64,000 nucleotides of DNA from Bacteroidota bacterium (lineage in GTDB: Bacteria > Bacteroidota > Bacteroidia > AKYH767-A > OLB10). How positions within the stretch are numbered: the stretch's first letter is position 1; every line of letters begins with the position of its first letter. The notes beneath the pieces are model-generated. The model was given only the letters and a program-made list of their open reading frames with translations. It was not told where the DNA came from and ran no database searches. The DNA lies in the NCBI GenBank assembly GCA_016714535.1, contig JADKDR010000014.1, positions 112,910-176,909 on the forward strand, in the 5' to 3' direction. A program made the position numbers and the translations under genes. Shown here piece by piece: positions 19,200 to 28,621 of the stretch.

Positions 19200-19840
19200 T
19201 TACACAATGTTATCCTTTAGTGCTTTGGATATAGCCTCTCCAATAGAGTTGACATGTAGCTTGCTGTAAATTTTTTTGATGTGCGAGTTAACAGTAAAAT
19301 AGCTGATATTCATTTTGTCGGCTATCATTTTATAGCTATCACCGGTTACTAAGTGTTGCAATACTTGCACTTCGCGGTCGGTAAGGTTGTACGCATCATT
19401 TTTTACCGGAGTAGGTACCGCCTGAAAATAGCTGAGCACCTTTCCTGCAATACTTGGTGTAATAGGCGAGCCACCATTGTAAACATCAAAAATGGCTTCG
19501 ATTATTTTTTCGGACGATGCTTTTTTTAATATGTAACCACTTGCACCGGCTTTTATCGAATCAAATATTTTTCACTGTCTTCAAAAACAGTTTGTATCAG
19601 AATACAAATTTGCGGATACATTTCCTTAATCAACCTTGTAGCCACTATGCCGGTAACACCGGGCATACCAATATCCATTAAGATAACATCTGGCACCCAT
19701 TTGGCTACATCTTGCAACGCATTGTAGGCATTAATGGCACTGCCGGCAAGTTGCAAGTCCTCTTTCGATTCAATAAGCATTTGCAAGCTATCGAGCCGGT
19801 CAGGATTGTCTTCAAATATGGCAACACGAATTTTTTTCAT
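19200..19840 (-). pseudogene. LuxR/NarL-family response regulator, frameshifted
   Basis: Two pieces of one response regulator lie in different frames. The first (from 19840) is a receiver domain: FEDNP, phosphoacceptor LMDIGMPG, and a Thr at TVFED, ending early at a stop. The second (to 19200) is a LuxR-type DNA-binding domain (LTDREVQVLQHL, SYFTVNSHIKKIYSKL). Adding one base to the T run at 19568-19572 (A run in the gene) joins them through KIFDSIKAGASGYILKK, the normal receiver C-terminus, to give about 213 residues. So there is a one-base deletion or a sequencing error. It pairs with the histidine kinase upstream (19902-21815). If the lesion is real, the system lacks an intact partner here. 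Confidence 0.85.
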
Positions 19841-19878
19841 AGGAGATTACAAATGAAATTTTTTAATCTTTTATATTG

Positions 19879-19898
19879 TATCACTAATTCTAGTGATA
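19879..19898. promoter_or_regulatory. Palindromic site TATCACTA-ATTC-TAGTGATA between kinase and regulator
   Basis: Perfect 8-bp arms with a 4-base spacer lie in the 61-base gap between the kinase stop (19902) and the regulator start (19840). The inner 7-bp arms equal those of the site at 6749-6766. No T-run follows, so a terminator is unlikely. A self-binding site for the regulator is an inference. Confidence 0.5.
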
Positions 19899-19901
19899 TT
19901 G

Positions 19902-21815
19902 TTATTTGGTTATACTTCTGTCAATTGCTTTGGACAAAGGAATACGCGCTGTTAGCGTGGTGCCTTTGCCGGGCAATGAGCCTAGAAAGAACATTCCCCC
20001 CGATTTTTTTATTCTTTCTTCTATGCTTTTTATACCGTGTCCGTAATTAACATTTTCGGGCATCCCTTTGCCATCATCTTTTATTTCAAGAACCAATTCA
20101 TCGCGTTCAATATACATATTGCAAGAGACTAGTTTTGCTTGGGAATATTTAGCGGCATTGTTTATAGCTTCTTTAAAGAATAATATCAAATTTCGTTTTA
20201 CATACATATCGAGGCTCAATTGTCTAGCCTCATTATTCGCTTCAAATTTATGATTCATACCTATTGCGTCTAAACGATCTGCTAAGAAAATATTCATACG
20301 TGATGCAATATCTTCGCCTATGTCATGCTTGCTATGTATTACCCAAATTATTTCATTCATGCTTTCAAGCATACGTTGTGCACTGGTTACAATTTTGTCA
20401 AGCGTATTGCGCGATATTTCAGGATTGCTATTCATTTGTTTGCTTGCCAGTTCGCCATACAAACTGATACTACTGAGTGTACTGCCTACATCATCATGAA
20501 GGTCGTTGGCAATATTATTTCTTACGGTAGTTAAATCATTAGTAAGTTTTTCATTTTTCTTTAACTCAGCCATTAACTGCTGTTGTGCTTGCAATCGTGC
20601 TTCCGATTCTACTTTTGAACGATAACCCAAGCCAATATTAAATAATATTATTTCTAAAAACAGACCGGAAATCGTAATTATATGTGCATCAACATACAAA
20701 ATCGAAATAAGATTAAGATAATGTAGATAGGAAATAAGCATGGCTACAAAATGCCCAGTACTTGCTGCTATACTACCCCACAAAAGAAAGCGAGTAATTA
20801 CATTTTTCCTTTTAAAAAAGTGAATGATGAGCGAAATGTTGTATACAAACAAAGCAATAGTAACCAATAACATAAAAATGAAAAGTGCGGTGCGACTGAT
20901 TTTAGTAAGAACAAGGTAAACTGCAATAACCAAAAGTATGGCATATTCCGATATTCGTATTTGATAATCCTTTTCCGGAAAATGTTCGGCAGTACCAAGG
21001 TAGCCCCTGGCAAATTTGTAATAAAAGAAATTAGGTAAGAACAACATCAAGGTTGTTGCTTCAAACCAATAACTGCCGCTAATTCCAAATGGTAGTCCCC
21101 AATGCGAAATCATTATCAGATTGATAAAGAAATAATATAAGAGGCAGCTCATGTATCCTAAGTAATTGAGGTAAATAGAGTCTTTATGGAAGTACCATTG
21201 AAACAGGACATAAATAATTTGAGTGATAAGGAAAAAAGTAAATACCAAACGTATGGTAAATGGCCACTTTTCTTTATTAAGAATAGTTAATTGTTGATGG
21301 GTATATTCTTCGTATGAACAAAGGCCAAAATATTTCTTGGCTCCGCTCATTTCTTTAGTAATATCAAGGTATAATGTGTCAGTATAATTGCTGTTGTCTA
21401 TTAAAATTCCGGTATAAAAGGCACCTTTCGTTTTTCCACAATTATTGGTTTCGTCATATTTTACTTGCTCCAGCAAACCGTTTCGTAACCTGTAAAATGA
21501 ACCATGAGAAAAACTGCCTCCATAGTACAATGCATAACTCCCTTTAAAAAGCGAATCAACTTTTTGCAAAACGATACGGTAGCATAAGTTGCCTTTTTGC
21601 AATTTTGTTTTTTGAAAAAACAATGTATCAGTAGGCGGTATGGGAATAAACTTGATAGACTTAATGTAAGCGCTATCCTCCCGGTATTTTATATAGCTTA
21701 TTTCTTTGCAGATTAATCCTCCATTGGTTTTGTTAAATAAATGAGTATCATATGCATGCGCTAAGCACATACACAGAAGCAGAATAAATAATGTTACAAG
21801 CTTTAGCTTCACCAA
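19902..21815 (-). CDS. Sensor histidine kinase (7TM sensor, HisKA_3 type)
   Basis: A protein of 637 residues. A signal peptide (1-21) and an exported domain to about residue 185 are followed by about seven membrane segments (about 190-400), which resembles the 7TMR-DISM layout. A coiled linker leads to a HisKA_3 dimerisation domain with the phosphoacceptor His440 (NDLHDDVGSTLS), and a HATPase domain follows (KEAINNAAKYS, DDGKGM, GHGIKSIEERI). This is the DesK/NarX/LytS style that pairs with LuxR-type regulators, which is what lies downstream. The ligand is unknown. The palindrome at 19879-19898 lies between the two genes. Confidence 0.88.
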   Translation of the reverse strand: MVKLKLVTLFILLLCMCLAHAYDTHLFNKTNGGLICKEISYIKYREDSAYIKSIKFIPIPPTDTLFFQKTKLQKGNLCYRIVLQKVDSLFKGSYALYYGGSFSHGSFYRLRNGLLEQVKYDETNNCGKTKGAFYTGILIDNSNYTDTLYLDITKEMSGAKKYFGLCSYEEYTHQQLTILNKEKWPFTIRLVFTFFLITQIIYVLFQWYFHKDSIYLNYLGYMSCLLYYFFINLIMISHWGLPFGISGSYWFEATTLMLFLPNFFYYKFARGYLGTAEHFPEKDYQIRISEYAILLVIAVYLVLTKISRTALFIFMLLVTIALFVYNISLIIHFFKRKNVITRFLLWGSIAASTGHFVAMLISYLHYLNLISILYVDAHIITISGLFLEIILFNIGLGYRSKVESEARLQAQQQLMAELKKNEKLTNDLTTVRNNIANDLHDDVGSTLSSISLYGELASKQMNSNPEISRNTLDKIVTSAQRMLESMNEIIWVIHSKHDIGEDIASRMNIFLADRLDAIGMNHKFEANNEARQLSLDMYVKRNLILFFKEAINNAAKYSQAKLVSCNMYIERDELVLEIKDDGKGMPENVNYGHGIKSIEERIKKSGGMFFLGSLPGKGTTLTARIPLSKAIDRSITK

Positions 21816-21955
21816 ATAGTTTTATGAATCTGTAAAGCTATTTATTTTCCTGTTATTTATAAATGGGCTATGGCAGAGTTTTTTGTAAAACAGTTTGCTA
21901 TTGTAGAAATGGATTTAAAAAGAATAACAAAGTTTGTTCTGATTATCAGGAATAA

Positions 21956-21989
21956 AAAACTCGCCTGATGGCGAGTTTTTTTATTTAGT
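21956..21989. terminator. Hairpin terminator after the prolyl oligopeptidase gene
   Basis: A 10-bp stem AAAACTCGCC / GGCGAGTTTT (21956-21965 with 21970-21979) with a TGAT loop. T-runs follow on both strands, so it works in either direction. It terminates the minus-strand gene ending at 22052. Confidence 0.85.
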
Positions 21990-22051
21990 GAAAGCAAGTG
22001 TAACCCTGCCTGTATACACTTATGGTTACAGCACATTGTTTAAGCATAACG

Positions 22052-24190
22052 TTATTTTACCGTGCTGTTCGTATTATAGAGTATGAAGGAGTAGATGTCT
22101 GTAATTTCTTCAATCGTTTTACTTAGTGGTTTGCCACCTCCATGTCCTGCTTTAACATCAATACGTATTAGGGTGGGGTTGCTGCCTTTGTAGGTATCTT
22201 GCAACGTTGCTGCATATTTAAAAGAGTGCGCAGGTACTACCCTATCATCGTGGTCAGCGGTGGTTATCATTACTGCCGGATAGGAAGCTCCTGTTTTGAT
22301 ATTATGCAATGGAGAGTAATCATAAATGTATTTGAAATAAGAGGCACTATCGGGATTGCCATACTCATCAATCCAGCCCCAACCCACAGTAAATTTATGA
22401 TAGCGCAGCATGTCCATTACACCCACCTGAGGAATAGCAACGGCAAACAAATCAGGGCGTTGATTGGTGCATGCACCAATCAGGAGGCCTCCATTGCTGC
22501 CACCTTGGATGGCAAGTTTTGAGGGGCTTGTAAATTTGTTTGAAATTAAATGCTCGGCACAGGAAATAAAATCATCAAATACATTCTGCTTGTTCTTTAG
22601 CATTCCTGCTTTGTGCCACTCTTCGCCATACTCGCCACCACCGCGCAACAAAGCCATGGCATACACACCCCCTTGCTCAAGGAATGCCATGCGGCTGGCA
22701 CTGAAACTAGGGCCAAGTGAAACACTGAAACCTCCGTATGCATAAAGCAGTGTTGGATTCATACCATCGCGATTCAATCCTTTTTTGTATGTAACAAATA
22801 GTGGTACCATCGTTCCATCCTTACTCTTGGCAAACAATTGTTCGCTTGTATACTCTTCAGGGTTGAACTTTAACTCTGATTTACGAAACACTTCTGATTT
22901 ACCACTTGCTATATCGTAACGAAAAATAGTTGGCGGATAAATGAATGATGTGTAGGTATAGAAAATTTCTTTGTCGTCAAAGTTGCCCCCAAATCCGCCT
23001 GCAGAGCCCAATCCGGGTAATTGTATTTCGCGCTCAAGCTTACCTTTATAATCGTATTGGAATACTTTGTTGCAACCATCTTTTAAGTAAGTAATAAATA
23101 ATTTTTTTCCGGCAGTGCCTACTCCATCTATTACATCTTTGGTTTCAGGCACCAGTGTTTTCCAGTTTTCCTTGCCCGGATTTTTTGGATCTACCAAAAC
23201 TATTTTATAGCGTGAAGCATCTACATTGGTTTGCACAATGAGCATATCTCCATCATTATCTACCACATTACTCTTTTGATTAAAACCAGTAAACAATGGC
23301 TTAAAATCTTTTTGCGATGCATCTTTCGTGTCTTTATACCACATATCGAAATTATCTGTTCCCTGACTTATGCTTAATAATAAAAAACGCTCATCCTCGG
23401 TGATGCCCATGCCGTAATAACGCTGAGGATTATTTTTGTCTTCGTAAATTAATTGATCCTTACTTTGATCATCGCCAAGTTTATGATAATATATTTTGTG
23501 ATACTCATTCTTGTTGCTAAATTCTTTTCCCTTTACAGGTGCATCATAGCGACAATAGTAAAAGCCATCGCCTTGCCAGGTAGCACCAGTAAATTTCGCC
23601 CAGGCAATGCTATCCTTAAGTTTGGTTTTGGTTGCCACATCCATTACATACAATTCCTGCCAGTCGCTGCCGCTGCGCTGCACGCTCACTGTTACTTTAT
23701 CTTTCTTTTTATTAAATCCAGCCATACCTGCTGTTACGGTTCCATCCTTGCTCATCGTGTTTGGGTTTAAGAATTCAACAGGCTCAGCATCTATACCTTT
23801 TTGGTAATACATCACCGATTGATTTTGTAAACCATCATTCTTACTGTAAAAATAATATTCGCCTGCACGCCATGGCGAACCAAATTTAGGATAGTTGATT
23901 AAGTCGGTTATGCGCGACTTTAGTTTGTTACGAAAAGGAATCTTAGAAAGATAATCAAAGGTAACCGTGTTTTGTTCTTTCACCCAGTCGGCCGTTTCAG
24001 CTGTAGTATCATTTTCGAGCCAGCGGTAAGGATCGGCTACCTTCGTTCCAAAATGATCTTCAACAATATCTTCTTTTTTTGTTAGTGGGTACTTTGGCCT
24101 TTCTTTGCCAATAGCAATTTTTTCGTTTTGCGCATGTGCAGCCGTTAGGGCAGTAACAGTAATCATAAGCGCGATAAATTTTTTAAGCAT
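22052..24190 (-). CDS. Prolyl oligopeptidase (S9A family), exported
   Basis: A protein of 712 residues from the Met at 24190, which gives a clean signal peptide (LKKFIALMITVTALTAAHAQ). The N-terminal seven-bladed propeller (about 60-430) begins EDHFGTKVADPYRWLE, and the C-terminal alpha/beta hydrolase has the triad Ser565 (GGSNGGLL), Asp648 (DHDDRVVP) and His683 (KAGHGGGK), all present. It cleaves short peptides after proline, probably in the periplasm. The upstream Met at 24259 would add a stretch unlike a signal peptide. It stands alone, with a terminator downstream. Confidence 0.93.
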   Translation of the reverse strand: MLKKFIALMITVTALTAAHAQNEKIAIGKERPKYPLTKKEDIVEDHFGTKVADPYRWLENDTTAETADWVKEQNTVTFDYLSKIPFRNKLKSRITDLINYPKFGSPWRAGEYYFYSKNDGLQNQSVMYYQKGIDAEPVEFLNPNTMSKDGTVTAGMAGFNKKKDKVTVSVQRSGSDWQELYVMDVATKTKLKDSIAWAKFTGATWQGDGFYYCRYDAPVKGKEFSNKNEYHKIYYHKLGDDQSKDQLIYEDKNNPQRYYGMGITEDERFLLLSISQGTDNFDMWYKDTKDASQKDFKPLFTGFNQKSNVVDNDGDMLIVQTNVDASRYKIVLVDPKNPGKENWKTLVPETKDVIDGVGTAGKKLFITYLKDGCNKVFQYDYKGKLEREIQLPGLGSAGGFGGNFDDKEIFYTYTSFIYPPTIFRYDIASGKSEVFRKSELKFNPEEYTSEQLFAKSKDGTMVPLFVTYKKGLNRDGMNPTLLYAYGGFSVSLGPSFSASRMAFLEQGGVYAMALLRGGGEYGEEWHKAGMLKNKQNVFDDFISCAEHLISNKFTSPSKLAIQGGSNGGLLIGACTNQRPDLFAVAIPQVGVMDMLRYHKFTVGWGWIDEYGNPDSASYFKYIYDYSPLHNIKTGASYPAVMITTADHDDRVVPAHSFKYAATLQDTYKGSNPTLIRIDVKAGHGGGKPLSKTIEEITDIYSFILYNTNSTVK

Positions 24191-24397
24191 CTGATTTGAT
24201 AGTTTTTTTATTAGGGATGGCGAAGGTAAGCAAATTGCAAATTGCATAACGCTTACCATTTGGTTAAAATCCCAATGTATTTTCTACCAAGGTTAAAACA
24301 ATGGAAGCGATTCTATTTGCACGTGTAGCAGTAAAGGACTAATCTGGGGTAACTTTGAGCATAACATTGGAATAAGCCAGCTTGCAAAAGTTTTGAT

Positions 24398-27300
24398 TTA
24401 TTCTGCCATTTCTAATATCAAATCATCGGCCTCTACCAGTGTTTTTTCAGGGATTACAATTTTCTTAATCACTCCGGTAGTTGTGGCCGTAATGGTAGTT
24501 TCCATCTTCATGGCTTCTATGGTAAACAATGGAGCGTTTTTGGAAACGCTATCTCCTTCTTTAATAAAAATTTTACTCAACATGCCTTGTAACGGTGCCC
24601 CTATATGATGCGGAGTGGTGGCCTTGGAATGGTGCACACGCTTAACGGTAGCTTTTTTATCAACTACTTCAAGCGCGCGTGTTTGCCCGTTGAGGCGGAA
24701 GTATACAGTACGCATGCCATTTTCATCGGCATCGCCAATGTACAATAAGCGAACAATAACGGTTTTACCCTTTCCTATCTCGATTAGAATTTCCTCATTG
24801 TTTTTCATCCCGTAAAAAAAGGCAGTGGTAGGTAAGGAACTTACATCGCCAAATTGTTTGCGGTGCTGATAGTATTCGTCAAACACCTTGGGATAAAATT
24901 TAGATGAAAGGAAATCGAGCATAGTGCAACTGTTGTCGTAAGTTTCGATAAAGGCGTCAAACTCTTTGTCAAAATTAATAGGTTGCAAATGTGCATTGGG
25001 CAAATCGGTATAAGGTTGCTCATCTTTTAAAATTATTTTCTGCAATTGCACAGGCCAGCCTCCGGGAGGCTGCCCAAGATCACCACGCATCATGCTCTTT
25101 ACCGACTCTGGAAACGAAAGCGAATTTCCTTTTGAAAAAATATCGACATTGGTTAATTTATTAGTGACCATAAACAAGGCCATATCTCCGACAACTTTAC
25201 TTGAAGGAGTAACTTTTACGATATCGCCAAACAGCATATTTACATCTTCGTATGCCTTTTTAATTTCATGCATTTTTTCAGACAAGCCGAGGGAGTTGGC
25301 CTGCGGTTTCAGGTTGCTGTATTGTCCTCCCGGAATTTCGTGTTTGTATACTTCGGCAGTACTTGCCAGTAAGCCGCTTTCAAAAGGATAATAAAATTCG
25401 CGCACGGTTTCCCAATAATTTGAAAACTCATTTAACGAATTAATATCGAACTTCTGTTCACGTTTGGTATTATGCAACATTTCGACTACCGAATTAAAGT
25501 TGGGCTGCGAAGTCAGTCCTGATAGGGCGCCTAAAGCAACATCAATAACATCTACTCCTGCTTCTACGGCTTTTAAATAAGTTGCAGATTGTATACCTGC
25601 GGTATCATGCGTGTGCAGATGTATTGGTATGTCGAGTCTTTCTTTAAGCGTAGCAACCAATAGTTCAGCCGCATATGGCTTTAGCAATCCCGACATATCT
25701 TTAATGCCTAGCACGTGCGCTCCCATATCCTGCAATTGCAGAGCGAGGTCAACATAATATTGCAACGAGTATTTTTTGCCTCGCTCTTTATCGAGTATAT
25801 CACCGGTGTAACAAATGCATGCCTCTGCAATACCTGCGGTGCGCTCGCGCACCGCGTTTATGCTTACTCGCATACTCTTGGTCCAGTTAAGCGAATCGAA
25901 AATCCTGAAAATATCAACTCCATTCGCAAAGGATTGCTCGATAAATTTTTCGACAAGATTATCGGGGTATGCGGCATAACCTATTGCATTATTTCCTCTA
26001 ATAAGCATTTGAAGTAAAATATTGGGTACTGCAGCACGCAGGCTACGAAGCCGCTGCCATGGGCACTCGTGCAGGAAGCGCAAGGCCACATCAAAAGTAG
26101 CACCACCCCACACTTCCATAGAGAATGTTTGCGGATGATAATGTGCAAAGGCTGCTGCAATGTTAAGCATATCAGCGGTGCGCACACGTGTAGCAAGTAA
26201 CGATTGATGCCCATCGCGCAAGGTGGTATCGGTATACTTTATTTCTTTTTCTGCTTTTAACCAATCAGCAAATTTTTCAGGACCAAGTTTATTAAGCAAT
26301 TGCTTGGTGCCATCTGTTGGCTTTTCATACTTGTTGTAAGTGGGGATAACCGGTGTCAGAAAATTCCTGCCCTTATCTATTTTGGTTACATCGGGATTTC
26401 CGTTTACACATATTTCGGCCAGATATCGCAATACCTTGGTGCCACTATCTTGCCGGGTTTTAAAATTAAACAGCTCCGGATAATTTTCGATAAACTGCAC
26501 CGTGCATTGTCCCGACTGAAAAACCTCATGGCGCAACACATTTTCCAGAAATACTATATTGGTTTTTACTCCGCGTATGCGGAATTCGGCCAGGGTGCGT
26601 AACATACGTGCACTAGTGCCGCGCAGTGTTCTGCCGGTAGCTGTTACCTTTGCTAACATGCTATCAAAGAAGGGTGAAATTTTTACACCTTGATAAGAAC
26701 TGCCTTCATCTATTCGGATTCCATAGCCCCCTGCATTGCGATAGGCGATGAGCGTACCATAGTCGGGTTTGAAATTATTTTGAGGGTCCTCGGTTGTAAT
26801 TCGGCATTGTATAGCGAAACCGTGACAGCGCAACGATTCCTGATTGGGAATATCAATTTCTTTGCTCATTAATTCTTTTCCATCTGCAATCAATATTTGC
26901 GAACGCACAATGTCAATGTTTGTGACCTGCTCGGTTACAGTGTGTTCTACCTGTACGCGTGGATTAACTTCAATAAAAAAGATTTGCTCCTGCCTATCTA
27001 CAAGGAACTCAACCGTACCGGCATTATTATACTTTACTGCATGAGCAATAGCAAGGGCATATTCAAATAATTTATTTTTGGTATGTTGTTGCAACGAGGG
27101 TGCAGGTGCAATTTCAACCACCTTTTGAAACCTGCGCTGCACGCTGCAATCGCGCTCAAACAAATGGACTATATTCCCATACTCATCGCCCAATATTTGC
27201 ACTTCGATGTGCTTGGGGTTGTCAACAAATTTTTCAATAAAAATAGTATCATCACCAAAGGCATTGCCAGCTTCTCTGCGTGCTTCGATAAATGCTTTTT

Positions 27301-27841
27301 CAAGATCTTCGGCTTGGCGTATCACACGCATGCCACGACCACCACCACCGGCACTTGCTTTAAGTATCACCGGAAAACCAATGCGGGCTGCCTCTGTCTT
27401 AGCAATGCTCACTTCGGTTAGTTTCTGCTGATTGTCTTCAATAACCGGCACTCCGCACGAACGTGCTACCAGTTTGCTTGCCACTTTATCACCTAGCTTT
27501 TCCATGACTTCAGGTTTAGGCCCTACGAAAATGATTCCTGATTCGCGACAGCGCCTTGCAAACTGTACATTTTCGCTTAAGAATCCATAACCGGGATGTA
27601 TCGCATCCACTTCGTATTTTTTTGCAACCTGTATAATTTCTTCAATGTTGAGATAGGGTTTTAGCGGCTCCAAAGCATCGCCCACCTGATAGGATTCATC
27701 AGCCTTATAGCGATGAAGCGAATAGCGGTCTTCGTAAGTGTATATGGCTACGGTGCGTATGCCTAGTTCGGCCGCTGCACGCAATACGCGTATGGCAATT
27801 TCACCACGATTCGCCACCAAAAGTTTTTGAATTTTTTGCAT
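24398..27841 (-). CDS. pyc: Pyruvate carboxylase
   Basis: A protein of 1147 residues, full length for the single-chain enzyme. It fixes bicarbonate on pyruvate to give oxaloacetate (anaplerosis). Domains in order: biotin carboxylase (about 1-450; LVANRGEIAIRVLRAA, ASAGGGGRGMR, FFIEVNPRVQVEHTVTE), carboxyltransferase (about 530-800; DTTLRDGHQSLLATR, HTHDTAGIQ), the PYC helical domain, and the biotin carrier domain (EAMKMETT with biotinyl Lys at about 1112). All key motifs are intact. It stands alone, with a gap of about 780 bases to polA upstream. Confidence 0.97.
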   Translation of the reverse strand: MQKIQKLLVANRGEIAIRVLRAAAELGIRTVAIYTYEDRYSLHRYKADESYQVGDALEPLKPYLNIEEIIQVAKKYEVDAIHPGYGFLSENVQFARRCRESGIIFVGPKPEVMEKLGDKVASKLVARSCGVPVIEDNQQKLTEVSIAKTEAARIGFPVILKASAGGGGRGMRVIRQAEDLEKAFIEARREAGNAFGDDTIFIEKFVDNPKHIEVQILGDEYGNIVHLFERDCSVQRRFQKVVEIAPAPSLQQHTKNKLFEYALAIAHAVKYNNAGTVEFLVDRQEQIFFIEVNPRVQVEHTVTEQVTNIDIVRSQILIADGKELMSKEIDIPNQESLRCHGFAIQCRITTEDPQNNFKPDYGTLIAYRNAGGYGIRIDEGSSYQGVKISPFFDSMLAKVTATGRTLRGTSARMLRTLAEFRIRGVKTNIVFLENVLRHEVFQSGQCTVQFIENYPELFNFKTRQDSGTKVLRYLAEICVNGNPDVTKIDKGRNFLTPVIPTYNKYEKPTDGTKQLLNKLGPEKFADWLKAEKEIKYTDTTLRDGHQSLLATRVRTADMLNIAAAFAHYHPQTFSMEVWGGATFDVALRFLHECPWQRLRSLRAAVPNILLQMLIRGNNAIGYAAYPDNLVEKFIEQSFANGVDIFRIFDSLNWTKSMRVSINAVRERTAGIAEACICYTGDILDKERGKKYSLQYYVDLALQLQDMGAHVLGIKDMSGLLKPYAAELLVATLKERLDIPIHLHTHDTAGIQSATYLKAVEAGVDVIDVALGALSGLTSQPNFNSVVEMLHNTKREQKFDINSLNEFSNYWETVREFYYPFESGLLASTAEVYKHEIPGGQYSNLKPQANSLGLSEKMHEIKKAYEDVNMLFGDIVKVTPSSKVVGDMALFMVTNKLTNVDIFSKGNSLSFPESVKSMMRGDLGQPPGGWPVQLQKIILKDEQPYTDLPNAHLQPINFDKEFDAFIETYDNSCTMLDFLSSKFYPKVFDEYYQHRKQFGDVSSLPTTAFFYGMKNNEEILIEIGKGKTVIVRLLYIGDADENGMRTVYFRLNGQTRALEVVDKKATVKRVHHSKATTPHHIGAPLQGMLSKIFIKEGDSVSKNAPLFTIEAMKMETTITATTTGVIKKIVIPEKTLVEADDLILEMAE

Positions 27842-28118
27842 CAGATTTAATACTGCTTGTTAGAATATTTGCTTGAAAACGAACGTTTCAATTGCTGCAC
27901 AAATGAACAGCAATGTACGTTTGAAAAAATAACGCCTCAGAATTAATTATGAGTAACGCTGTGTTTATAATTGCACAAAGCAACAAGGCTTAAAACACAG
28001 TTCATCATATTCTGCCCAATTAGTGCTTACTTATTTTTTTTAAAATAAGGAATTGCCCTAATAGTGAAGATTGCCTTTCAAATAATAAAAGATTGAATAC
28101 TGCTGTAGCAACTTAAAC

Positions 28119-28265
28119 TTAGGATGACTCCAAATTTAACTCAATTAACTTTGCCGAAGCAATTTCTAATACTTCTGCAATGCGAAATACGTTTGTAATG
28201 CTGGTGTTAATAATACCTCTTTCTATTCTTGATATGTGGCTCAACTCAAGGCCCCAGAGTAGTTA
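28119..28265 (-). pseudogene. Xre-family helix-turn-helix remnant
   Basis: Reading the minus strand from about 28254 gives LELSHISRIERGIINTSI and then the VFRIAEVLEI helix, which match the DNA-recognition helix and C-terminal part of Xre/HTH_3 repressors. A TAA stop is at 28119-28121. The frame is closed upstream by a stop near 28265, before any start codon or the first helix of the domain. It is therefore the 3' tail of a lost regulator, possibly of a toxin-antitoxin or restriction module, and not expressed as a domain. Confidence 0.7.
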
Positions 28266-28369
28266 TTGAGTTAATAGGTTTTTGAGTTATTAAGTATTTT
28301 TTAATAGTATAAAAATTCTTGATGGGTTTTTGAAACTTACACGTTTTTAAATTTTTACATTCCCTTTTG

Positions 28370-28389
28370 GGATAGATTAAAATCTATCC
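28370..28389. repeat. Short inverted repeat
   Basis: GGATAGATT and AATCTATCC with a 2-base spacer form a 9-bp stem in the gap between pyc and polA. No T-run follows. Confidence 0.5.
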
Positions 28390-28451
28390 TTACAAAATTG
28401 AGTCCAGCTTGCGGCTCAAAGGCTTAAACTGAAATTTTATAACGCGCAATA

Positions 28452-28484
28452 AAACCCGCAAGGTTTTTAAAACCTTGTGGGTTT
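28452..28484. repeat. Long imperfect inverted repeat (intergenic palindrome)
   Basis: AAACCCGCAAGGTTTT (28452-28467) is followed after one base by AAAACCTTGTGGGTTT (28469-28484), a 16-bp stem with one wobble pair. Hairpins of this AACCCGCAAGGTTTT kind are common dispersed intergenic repeats in Bacteroidota. Confidence 0.65.
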
Positions 28485-28621
28485 CGAATGGTAGAGGTGA
28501 GTCGAGTTTTTAGAATTGTTGCTTTCGCTGCAAATTCTGACTGCAAGATATAGCCACACAAAATCCTATAGCCACATCAAATTGTATCCATGGGCTTAAC
28601 GCATGGTATTTCACCTCCCCA

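Larger units (their letters stand above)
27842..28621. other. 780-base gap with a helix-turn-helix remnant and inverted repeats
   Basis: No intact gene is seen. It contains a decayed Xre-type fragment (28119-28265), the AT-rich run 28261-28340, and inverted repeats at 28370-28389, 28398-28419 and 28452-28484. The rest shows nothing recognisable. Confidence 0.6.
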
